The notes under the pieces are model-generated. The model did not search any database. It was not told where the DNA came from and saw nothing but the letters and a program-made list of their open reading frames with translations. Positions 7,004-12,933 of a stretch of 12,933 nt of DNA are shown here, in pieces. Source of the DNA: Bacillota bacterium (GTDB lineage Bacteria; Bacillota; Clostridia; Oscillospirales; Acutalibacteraceae); the NCBI GenBank assembly GCA_023397245.1, contig JAEWUH010000013.1, forward strand, positions 1 to 12,933. The letters run 5' to 3'. The number at the start of each line of letters is the position of its first letter. Position 1 is the first letter of the stretch. Made by a program: the position numbers and the translations under genes.

Positions 7004-10000
7004 TTATTTGTTCTTCCGGATTCCCTCCTGAAACAGCTTCTGGTTCAGCACGGCACCCATGTGGGCGCAGTCTATTTTTAAGGTTTCTTCACAGGATTTT
7101 ACGGCTCTTTCCCGGTCGCCCAGACCGCAGCATCCAAGCGCGATAAGGTAGCGGCAGTGCGCTTTATTGCGGAGGTTCAGGTCTTCGTCGAACAGCTGTA
7201 AATCCGGCAGGGAAACCGCGAAATAGTCGATGCGGACGCTGTCGAAGATGTGTTTTTCACCGTAATCCACAAGCTTGTGGAAACGGCCGAGCGCTTCCTC
7301 CGTTTTGCCGAGCTTCTGCAGGGCGAGCCCCTGATAGAAAATCATGTCGGCGGGCTGGTCATTATAATACATCATTCCGGCCGGCTCCTGGTCGCCGATG
7401 GAAGCACGGTTCCAGTTCTGCTTTGCGCCCTCCGTATCGCTCAGCGCTTCGCAGGCGCAGCCGAGGTAGTAGTAGATATCGTTGTCCTTTTGGCCTTCCA
7501 GTTTTCCTTCCCCCAGATTCTCAGGGAAGATGAGCGCTCTGGTCAGCAGGTCTTTCGCCTTTGCCGCGTTGTCCTCCGCCAGCGCTTTCCGCGCCAGCTC
7601 CACCAGCGCGAGCGTGTACTGCCTGGTCACCTTGCCTTCGCCGCCCTCCCACGGATGGAACTTGCGGATTTGGATGTGATGATAAGCTTCCTCATGGCGT
7701 CCGAGCAAATTCAGCAGCGTAATATATTCCACGCAGAGGTCGTCGCGCTGTTCGAAGACGTCTTTGTTCGCGTCAAAGTTTTTAATGCGCTCCGCGGGGG
7801 ACACACCGCGCTTTTTATAGAGCTGGTCGAGCTCCAGAAATACGCGCGCGTCGGTTCTGTCCAGCGCAAAAGCGGTTTCCAGCGCTTTCTGCGCTTTGTC
7901 CGGTTCGTGTTCCTTGTTGTAATAGGCAAGGGAAAGGTTGCGCCATGCGGTCGGGAACTGATTATCAAGCTGTACGGACTTTTCCCACAGTTCACGCGCC
8001 TTTTTAAACTGTCTCCGGTCGTACCAGAGGTTGCCCAGATAGTAGGGGGCCTTTGCGTCCGACGGCGCCGCCTCAATGGCATATTCCAAAACGGCGATGT
8101 CGTCCAGCCGGTTCGGGAAGCAGTACAGCGGGCTGCGTTTCGCGGCCTCGGCAAGAGCGGACTTGCTCTCTTCACTGCTGCCGTTCAGGGCCAAATAATA
8201 CGCTTCGTAGTAGGCGAGCATCGGATGCTTCGCGGTGCACAGACGCAGGACGGCGATTGCCTCGTCAAGGCAGCCGCAGGAGGCGTATTCGGAAGAGGCC
8301 TCAAGAAAGGTTTCCGGCTCATTGCGCATCAGGGCGAGTGTTTCCGCGTGTCCCGTGCCGGTCAGAGAATCCAGCTCCAGATGGGAGACATAATCAAACG
8401 GGTCTATGCGGAGGTTTTTCGCAAGCCACGCTTTTGCTTCCCCGGCTTTTCCGAGCTTGCGCAGGATCAGCGCCTTCAGGCCGCGCGCCTTAATGTTGTG
8501 CAGGTTTTTTACCAAAGAACGCTCCGCGTAGGTCAGGGCTTCCTGCCAGCTGCCCTTGCCCGCGGCAATGGCGGCAAGGTGATAGAAGGACATTTCCTGC
8601 TGTGCGCTGGTCCACGTCGCTTTATAAAACGCGTCAAAGGCTTGGTCGTAACGCTTTTGGTACAAAAGGCTGAGGCCGAGGTTATAGTAGGGCTCGCTGT
8701 CGTACGGATTGGGGTTTTTCCAGGTGATGCGTTCCACCGCTTTGCGAAAATACGCTTCGCTTTCGCCGAACAGCCCCCTGCGGAACAGCAGCAGCCCGTA
8801 GGCGTTGTTGATGCGGCTGTCGCCCGGGTCGCGCCGTAACCCCTCCAGATAGTACGGGTCGGGCAGATAGGTGGCGTGGCGGTACTGCTCGATGTGCAGG
8901 CCGGTCAGGTACAGCTCTTCGTTGGTTGCGATTTCTTTGGGGTCTTTTGCAGGCTGCGCAGGCTCCGGGAGTTTCTCGATCTTTTCCGGCGCGGGGGTAT
9001 AGCCGAGCATCAAGCGCCCCGTTTCGTGATAAACGGACAGGGTCAGGTCTTCCTTTTTTATGCCGACTGCAGGAATCTCCGCGGTCAGAACATCGTTGGG
9101 CGAAATCTTTTGAACGGTTTCATACAGCGTTTTGGTGCCCGCCTGCAGTATAATTTTCGTATTATTGTAAACGCCGGTGGCATATACGCAGATGCTTGCG
9201 GTCTTTCCGTCCGCTTCCAGATTCAGAACGACCTCGGTGCTTGCGTTCTTGACGCTGCCGGCCTTTTTATAAGGCATGAAATACTGGGTGAAGCATTTTT
9301 CCTCAAAGGGCTTGAGCCATGTGAAGTCCGGCTGGTTGTCGGTAAACATGCCGGTCATCAGCTCGATGTAGGGGCCGTTTTTATCCGTAAGGTTGCGGTC
9401 CCACGCTTTTCCGAACTCGCCGCTGCCCCATGTCCACTGCTTTTTGCCCGGCGAAACATGGTGGTCGGCGATATGCAGGATGCCCGCTTCCACGCCGTAG
9501 TCGTAGCCGCCGACGAAATTAAAGTCCGAACGGTACGCCATGTAGGAGGTCGGCACGGGAATGTTTTTATAGCGGGAGATATCCACGCCGGCGCCGTAGT
9601 CATGCTTGTAATACACGCCCGTTGCAATCGGAAATTTGGAAACGTCGCGCTTTCCGTGGTCCATCACCGCGTGGACGTCCGGCGGGAAAATGGACTGGGT
9701 ATGGTCGTTTACGCTGACGGCGGGGTTTGCCCACCACAGGAACGTCTGGGGCATATCCGTGGGATTGTAAAGCTGGCCTTTGATTTCTATGTAAGCCCTG
9801 TCCGGATAAAGCGTGAAGCTGGCCATGCCCTTTGTGCCGTTGATTTTATCCGTTTCGCTGACGCGCACGGTCTTGCTGCCGTCCGGGTTTTCACAGAGCG
9901 TATAATCCACGGGGGAGAAGGTGGAGGGGCGGTGATGCTGCGGCCAGTTGAACTCGATTCCGCCGCTGATCCACGGCCCGGTAAGGCCGACGAGCGCGGG

Positions 10001-10312
10001 CTTGATTACTTCGTTGTAGTAGACGAAGTCGTAACCGTTTGTTTTATCATATGCGCGCTGGATACGCCCGCCCAGCTCCGGAAGGATCATGACCTTAAGA
10101 TAATCGTTTTCCAGGAAAACAGCGTTATAGTCCTGATCCTTTTTTTCGTCGTATATTTTATCGATGACAGGAAGCGGATAAACCTTGCCGGAGCTGCCCT
10201 GGTAAACACGTTTTTCCAGGAACATCGGGTTTTTATCGGCGGCGCCGACGCCGTAGGTCGGTATCGTCACTTTTTCCTGCCATACTTCCACTTGTTTTTC
10301 AATATGCTTCAT
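7004..10312 (-). CDS. DUF5107 domain protein with C-terminal TPR repeats, putative cytoplasmic carbohydrate-active protein
   Basis: This 1102-residue protein has no signal peptide or membrane segment. Residues about 35-350 fit the DUF5107 type, related to the galactose-mutarotase-like beta-sandwich: NDYLKVMILPELGGRI (69-84), GGIEFNWPQHHRPS (117-130), WWANPAV (193-199) and ADHHVSPGKKQWTWGSGE (282-299). E120, H126, H127, H284, H285 and W295 are possible pocket residues. Residues about 355-440 look like an extra beta domain, followed by a Pro/Lys-rich linker at 441-460. From about 495 to 1095 the protein is a series of paired helices with TPR signatures, for example at 503-527, 543-566, 754-779 and 993-1010. 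The ATG has AGGAGG 7 nt upstream. It is divergently paired with an AraC regulator and near a sugar ABC transporter, which supports a role in sugar metabolism. The reaction is unknown to me; a glycosidase, an epimerase or a purely binding role all remain possible. Confidence 0.85.
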   Translation of the reverse strand: MKHIEKQVEVWQEKVTIPTYGVGAADKNPMFLEKRVYQGSSGKVYPLPVIDKIYDEKKDQDYNAVFLENDYLKVMILPELGGRIQRAYDKTNGYDFVYYNEVIKPALVGLTGPWISGGIEFNWPQHHRPSTFSPVDYTLCENPDGSKTVRVSETDKINGTKGMASFTLYPDRAYIEIKGQLYNPTDMPQTFLWWANPAVSVNDHTQSIFPPDVHAVMDHGKRDVSKFPIATGVYYKHDYGAGVDISRYKNIPVPTSYMAYRSDFNFVGGYDYGVEAGILHIADHHVSPGKKQWTWGSGEFGKAWDRNLTDKNGPYIELMTGMFTDNQPDFTWLKPFEEKCFTQYFMPYKKAGSVKNASTEVVLNLEADGKTASICVYATGVYNNTKIILQAGTKTLYETVQKISPNDVLTAEIPAVGIKKEDLTLSVYHETGRLMLGYTPAPEKIEKLPEPAQPAKDPKEIATNEELYLTGLHIEQYRHATYLPDPYYLEGLRRDPGDSRINNAYGLLLFRRGLFGESEAYFRKAVERITWKNPNPYDSEPYYNLGLSLLYQKRYDQAFDAFYKATWTSAQQEMSFYHLAAIAAGKGSWQEALTYAERSLVKNLHNIKARGLKALILRKLGKAGEAKAWLAKNLRIDPFDYVSHLELDSLTGTGHAETLALMRNEPETFLEASSEYASCGCLDEAIAVLRLCTAKHPMLAYYEAYYLALNGSSEESKSALAEAAKRSPLYCFPNRLDDIAVLEYAIEAAPSDAKAPYYLGNLWYDRRQFKKARELWEKSVQLDNQFPTAWRNLSLAYYNKEHEPDKAQKALETAFALDRTDARVFLELDQLYKKRGVSPAERIKNFDANKDVFEQRDDLCVEYITLLNLLGRHEEAYHHIQIRKFHPWEGGEGKVTRQYTLALVELARKALAEDNAAKAKDLLTRALIFPENLGEGKLEGQKDNDIYYYLGCACEALSDTEGAKQNWNRASIGDQEPAGMMYYNDQPADMIFYQGLALQKLGKTEEALGRFHKLVDYGEKHIFDSVRIDYFAVSLPDLQLFDEDLNLRNKAHCRYLIALGCCGLGDRERAVKSCEETLKIDCAHMGAVLNQKLFQEGIRKNK

Positions 10313-10350
10313 GATAATGCCTCCTGATTTGTAGATTCAAACGATTTCTC

Positions 10351-10379
10351 AAGATACGCGTTTGACTATTATGGCTCAA
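10351..10379 (-). promoter_or_regulatory. Candidate promoter of the DUF5107-TPR gene
   Basis: On the minus strand, TTGAGC (10374-10379) and TATCTT (10351-10356) are 17 bp apart, placing the start near 10344 and giving a leader of about 32 nt. Its -35 box lies within the spacer of the opposing + strand promoter. The weaker match to consensus than the opposing promoter suggests a need for activation. Confidence 0.55.
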
Positions 10380-10390
10380 ATATCTATAAT
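10362..10390 (+). promoter_or_regulatory. Strong promoter of the AraC-family regulator gene
   Basis: TTGACT (10362-10367) and TATAAT (10385-10390) are separated by 17 bp. The start is expected near 10397, with a leader of about 40 nt before the GTG at 10437. Confidence 0.8.
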
Positions 10391-10436
10391 AAAGAAAAGA
10401 TTTCTGTTTATTTCAAATTAAAGGGGAAATGCTGAC

Positions 10437-11312
10437 GTGAAAATAAATGACCAGGGCGTTCTGGAAACCTCCGATATTTATTTCCATACGCACAGCTCGC
10501 AGGCTAAGGAAATGTATTTTTACCCGCTTTGCACCGGCCATTATTTTTGCGACAGCACCTATGCTGTGAACCGGCAAAGCTATAACAGCTTCCTGATTAT
10601 GTATGTCCGCAAGGGCACCGGCTTCGCGGAGCAGAATGGACGTCACATTCCGCTGTACGAAGGCTCCCTGGCGTTTATAGACTGCTATCAGCCCCATCAG
10701 TATTATACAAAGAGCGGGTGGGAAATTTACTGGGTTCACTTTGACGGAGTCCTTGCCCGGCGGTATTTTGAGACCGCCACCCGCGGCGGGATTGTGTTTG
10801 CCCCGCAGAACCCCTATAATGCCGAGCACTGCATGACGAAGATTTTTGAGGGCTACCATGGGCACAGGAAGGTTAGCGAGGTAGTTGTTTCAAAGATTAT
10901 TACGGATTTGCTGACAGAACTGATCCTGTGCGCCAATAAGGTAGTCTCCAGAGACAATAACGGGAGTATGATTGAAGAAGTCCTTGCTTACATTTCTGAG
11001 AACGCGGATAAACCGCTGACCCTGGAGCAGCTGGCCAAGAAGGCCTCCCTGAGTCCTTTTTACTTTACAAGGGTGTTTAAAAAGGAAACGGGTTTTACGC
11101 CGCATGAGTATATTATCCGGGTCCGCGTTGAATTTGCGAAGTTCCTGCTGACATCAACGGATGCCCGGATCAAGGAGGTCGCGTTTCGCAGCGGGTTTGA
11201 AAACGAATGCAGTTTTTGTACCTCATTTAAGAAAGCTACCGGTACAACGCCTTTGAAATTCAAGGGCAGCAACTCAAAAATTTCAAAAAATGACCGCCCT
11301 GCAGAAAATTAA
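10437..11312 (+). CDS. AraC-family transcriptional regulator with N-terminal cupin sensor domain
   Basis: This 291-residue regulator has the standard two-part layout. Residues about 15-105 resemble the cupin-type AraC ligand-binding domain, including LIMYVRKGTGFAEQNG (53-68), the Y-x-L/EGSLAFID segment (74-82) and the PHQYY motif (86-90). Residues about 178-278 form the two helix-turn-helix units: the first is LTLEQLAKKASLSPFYFTRVFKKETG (194-219), and the second contains IKEVAFRSGFEN (245-256) and KATGTTPLKF (266-275). The start is a GTG; the only nearby ATG (10429) runs into a stop within four codons, and AAGGGG lies about 10 nt upstream of the GTG. It is divergent from the DUF5107-TPR gene and convergent with the sugar ABC operon, so it probably senses a sugar or derivative and controls one or both. 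The ligand is unknown. The last 15 residues are an Asn/Lys/Ser-rich tail, partly encoded within the terminator stem. Confidence 0.93.
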   Translation: MKINDQGVLETSDIYFHTHSSQAKEMYFYPLCTGHYFCDSTYAVNRQSYNSFLIMYVRKGTGFAEQNGRHIPLYEGSLAFIDCYQPHQYYTKSGWEIYWVHFDGVLARRYFETATRGGIVFAPQNPYNAEHCMTKIFEGYHGHRKVSEVVVSKIITDLLTELILCANKVVSRDNNGSMIEEVLAYISENADKPLTLEQLAKKASLSPFYFTRVFKKETGFTPHEYIIRVRVEFAKFLLTSTDARIKEVAFRSGFENECSFCTSFKKATGTTPLKFKGSNSKISKNDRPAEN

Positions 11313-11333
11313 GACAGGGCGGCTTTCTTTTTT
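11294..11333. terminator. Bidirectional intrinsic terminator between convergent genes
   Basis: An 8-bp perfect stem (CCGCCCTG 11294-11301 with CAGGGCGG 11315-11322) has a 13-nt loop. On the + strand it is followed by CTTTCTTTTTT. On the - strand the stem is followed by TCATTTTTTG (11284-11293), so it can serve both the regulator and the substrate-binding-protein gene. The regulator's stop codon (11310-11312) lies in the loop. Confidence 0.82.
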
Positions 11334-11398
11334 AATCACTGATCCGTTTCATGAACGTGCTTTGCCTGAAATTTCCGCGTTGGTGTTTCACAGTGATT
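11334..11398. repeat. Long-range inverted repeat in the intergenic region
   Basis: AATCACTG (11334-11341) and CAGTGATT (11391-11398) are perfect complements separated by 49 bp. The interior includes the palindrome TTCATGAA. Neither strand has a U-tract after it, so it is not an obvious terminator. It would lie in the 3' untranslated region of the - strand binding-protein mRNA. Confidence 0.4.
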
Positions 11399-11423
11399 TA
11401 TGTATTGCAACCAAGCATTCCGC

Positions 11424-12491
11424 TTAGTTTGCAGCAGCACCCATTACCTGTTTGTAGTTTTCCGGGGTTACGATTTCTGCACTGACTGCGGTTTCCTGCT
11501 TTACGTCTTTGCCTGCAATCTTGTCAAGAAGTACCTGAACAGAACCTGTGCCGACGGAATCGGAAGAGAAGTAGGTGGCTGCTTTCATCGGGGAACCGTT
11601 TGCTTTCTTGAATTCGTCTTTTGCAAGGTAAGCGCCAAGGCCTACTACGCAGGCGTTTTTGTCAAGGCCGGCGCTCTCAAGTGCGCGGCATGCACCCACG
11701 GTGCCCTCTTCGTTGGCGCCTGTTACAAGCCAGGTCTTGATTTCCGGATGTGCGGTAAATACGGCTGCGGCTGCGGTGTTGCCCTTATCGGTTGTTCCGT
11801 CGTAGTCCGCTTTGAAGATATTGCTCTTTTTAAAGCCGGAGCAATCCTTTGTGAATTCGTCTTCTTCGCCCTTGGCACGGGGTACGCAGCTGGAGACCGT
11901 GTCCATGGTCATAATCAGCAGACCGACGTCGGCCTTGCCGGCAAGGCTGTTCTTGGTTGCGTAATCTGCCAGCCATTTGCCGTTCGTCTGGCCGATTTTG
12001 TAAGCGTCAATGCCGACCCAGGGAGCAATCTTTTTGCCGCTTGTATCCTGCAGCGCATCATCGGCGGCCACAACAGGGATATTTGCCGCGGTGAGCTTAT
12101 CCAGAACGGACTGGGACATGGTCTGGTCGGGGATGCAGGTAACAACGCCGGAAGCTTTGTTGGCGATTGCATTGTCGATTGCCTTCAGGTACTCTTCGGG
12201 GCTCATTTTTGCGTCGACGTAAATGAACTCTCCGCCGGCTGCTTCAACTGCTTTTTTGGCTGCTTTGCCTTCGTCGATGAACCATGTCTGGTCGCCGGCC
12301 TTGTAGATGCCGTAGACGGTCAGCTTGCCGCTCTTTGCGGCGGTGGAAGCTGCCTGAGAAGCTGCTTCCGATGCGGCGGGGGCTGCGGAAGCTGCGGCCG
12401 GTGCCGCGGAGCTCGAGGATGCGCTGCTGCATCCGGTAAAGGCTGTGACTGCCATGGCTGCTGCCAGAATCAGAGATAACGATTTTTTCAT
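11424..12491 (-). CDS. Sugar ABC transporter substrate-binding lipoprotein, arabinose-binding-protein-like
   Basis: This 355-residue extracellular lipoprotein captures a sugar and delivers it to the membrane permease. A Lys-Lys signal peptide ends in AFTGC, with C21 as the lipidated cysteine. A Ser/Ala-rich linker fills residues 22-54, then the type-1 periplasmic-binding fold begins at KLTVYGIYK. Comparison from memory with E. coli AraF shows matching blocks: AIDNAIA, IPVVAADDA, KIGQ, HPEIKTWLVTGANEEGTVG and VTPENYK. K64, W70, D144-D145, R205 and N260 line up with AraF ligand contacts K10, W16, D89-D90, R151 and N205, while E14, M108 and N232 appear replaced. I prefer the ATG at 12491, 9 nt from AGGAGG, over the ATG at 12497, which is only 3 nt away. 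It is the promoter-distal gene after the permease, separated by a hairpin that may support high expression. A pentose or hexose is the likely substrate. Confidence 0.92.
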   Translation of the reverse strand: MKKSLSLILAAAMAVTAFTGCSSASSSSAAPAAASAAPAASEAASQAASTAAKSGKLTVYGIYKAGDQTWFIDEGKAAKKAVEAAGGEFIYVDAKMSPEEYLKAIDNAIANKASGVVTCIPDQTMSQSVLDKLTAANIPVVAADDALQDTSGKKIAPWVGIDAYKIGQTNGKWLADYATKNSLAGKADVGLLIMTMDTVSSCVPRAKGEEDEFTKDCSGFKKSNIFKADYDGTTDKGNTAAAAVFTAHPEIKTWLVTGANEEGTVGACRALESAGLDKNACVVGLGAYLAKDEFKKANGSPMKAATYFSSDSVGTGSVQVLLDKIAGKDVKQETAVSAEIVTPENYKQVMGAAAN

Positions 12492-12518
12492 ATACATTTT
12501 CCTCCTGGTTTTTTATTT

Positions 12519-12540
12519 TTAACATGCCCGTGCATGTTAA
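12519..12540 (-). promoter_or_regulatory. Intercistronic hairpin between permease and binding-protein genes
   Basis: TTAACATGC (12519-12527) and GCATGTTAA (12532-12540) form a perfect 9-bp stem with a 4-nt loop. On the - strand it is followed by an A-rich stretch and the AGGAGG site (12501-12506), with no U-tract, so it is not a terminator. It could stabilise the 5' end of the binding-protein message, or be an operator. Confidence 0.6.
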
Positions 12541-12558
12541 TCTGCAGATTGGTTAAGA

Positions 12559-12933
12559 TCAGGCGTTTTTCATGCTTGCTGCGAGCAGCTGCTTGTTGCG
12601 TTTCTCCTTACGCAGATAGTCTGTGGTAAGTGCGAACAGCAGGAGTGCGCCGCGGGCGACATACTGCCAGAAAGAGGGCACGTTTACCATGATAAGGCCG
12701 GTATTGAAAGCCTGAATCAGGATGATGCCGAGTACGGTGCCGCCCATGTTGCCGACGCCGCCGGTAAAGGAGACGCCGCCCAGAATAACGGCTGTGATGG
12801 CGTCGAACTCAAGGTTGACATTTGCGGCAGGCTGCCCGCTGTTCATTCTGGCGGCAAACACAATTCCGCCGATGCCGCAGAACAGTCCCATCATAATGAA
12901 GCAGATGGTAATGATTTTCTGGGGGTTCAGGCC
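12559..12933 (-). CDS. Sugar ABC transporter permease, RbsC/AraH type (5'-partial)
   Basis: The frame is open from the right edge (12933) to a TGA at 12559-12561, giving the C-terminal 124 residues of an inner-membrane permease of the ribose/arabinose/xylose type (BPD_transp_2). The signature NLEFDAITAVILGGVSFTGGVGN, followed by GTVLGIILIQAFNTGL, is typical of RbsC/AraH proteins and includes the region that contacts the ATPase. Hydrophobic segments precede and follow it, and the protein ends in a Lys/Arg-rich cytosolic tail. Family members are about 310-350 residues, so roughly two thirds lies beyond the window. The internal ATG at 12894 is within the protein and is not the start. It precedes the binding-protein gene by about 67 bp on the same strand, so the two form one operon whose promoter and ATPase gene lie off the window. 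Confidence 0.93.
   Translation of the reverse strand, partial: GLNPQKIITICFIMMGLFCGIGGIVFAARMNSGQPAANVNLEFDAITAVILGGVSFTGGVGNMGGTVLGIILIQAFNTGLIMVNVPSFWQYVARGALLLFALTTDYLRKEKRNKQLLAASMKNA

Noticed and set aside
7250..8839. A 529-codon open frame on the + strand opposite the DUF5107-TPR gene
   Set aside because: It is fully antisense to a gene with clear TPR signatures, has no recognisable domain, and reflects the GC-biased codon use of the real gene.
8876..10327. A 483-codon open frame on the + strand opposite the DUF5107 domain
   Set aside because: It is an antisense shadow of a strongly supported domain, with no family motif and no convincing ribosome site.
10337..10416. Recurring TCAA motifs (10337, 10349, 10376, 10413) as AraC direct-repeat sites
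   Set aside because: The spacings of 12, 27 and 37 bp are not regular, and a 4-base motif is expected often in AT-rich DNA.
11400..12479. A 359-codon Cys/Gly-rich open frame on the + strand
   Set aside because: It mirrors the Ala/Ser-rich sugar-binding lipoprotein on the other strand; the Cys richness comes from the complement of Ala codons.

Overview
The window looks like a chromosomal stretch from a mid-GC, Gram-positive, anaerobic member of the Clostridia, possibly an Oscillospirales/Ruminococcaceae-type organism. This is inferred from strong AGGAGG-type ribosome binding sites, near-consensus sigma-A promoters, a clostridial-style surface protein, a ProX-type Ala-tRNA(Pro) deacylase, and a lipoprotein sugar-binding protein with an Ala/Ser-rich linker. 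No rRNA, tRNA, CRISPR array, insertion sequence or phage gene was seen. Every gene-free gap is shorter than 300 bases.

Layout. (1) Positions 1-1649 hold the C-terminal 548 residues of a secreted or surface repeat protein on the + strand: beta-solenoid-like repeats, one Ig-like domain and two tandem copies of a C-terminal module. A strong intrinsic terminator follows. (2) Positions 1760-2320 hold a PadR-family regulator on the - strand behind an AT-rich promoter region. (3) Positions 2560-3108 hold a ProX-type prolyl-tRNA editing deacylase (+). (4) Positions 3152-6937 hold a heavy-metal resistance block (+): a CadC/SmtB-type ArsR repressor with both metal sites, a Zn/Cd/Pb P1B-type ATPase with two heavy-metal-binding domains, and a small membrane methyltransferase of the isoprenylcysteine-methyltransferase-like family, ending at a strong hairpin terminator. 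Two similar operator-like inverted repeats sit upstream of the repressor and of the ATPase. (5) Positions 7004-11323 hold a divergent pair: a 1102-residue cytoplasmic protein with a DUF5107 (mutarotase-like) domain and many TPR-like helices (-), and an AraC-family regulator (+). They share a 124-bp region in which two good promoters face and overlap each other. (6) Positions 11424-12933 (-) hold the end of a sugar ABC-transporter operon: a ribose/arabinose-type permease (partial, running off the right edge) followed by a substrate-binding lipoprotein related to arabinose-binding protein.

How the parts work together. In the metal block, the repressor probably dissociates from both operators when Cd, Pb or Zn binds, giving expression of the efflux ATPase and perhaps the methyltransferase. 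In the sugar block, the AraC regulator probably senses a sugar or derivative and controls the DUF5107-TPR gene, and perhaps the neighbouring ABC operon. The binding protein keeps several arabinose-binding-protein contact residues but changes others, so the imported sugar may not be arabinose. The least understood element is the DUF5107-TPR protein, whose reaction is not known to me.
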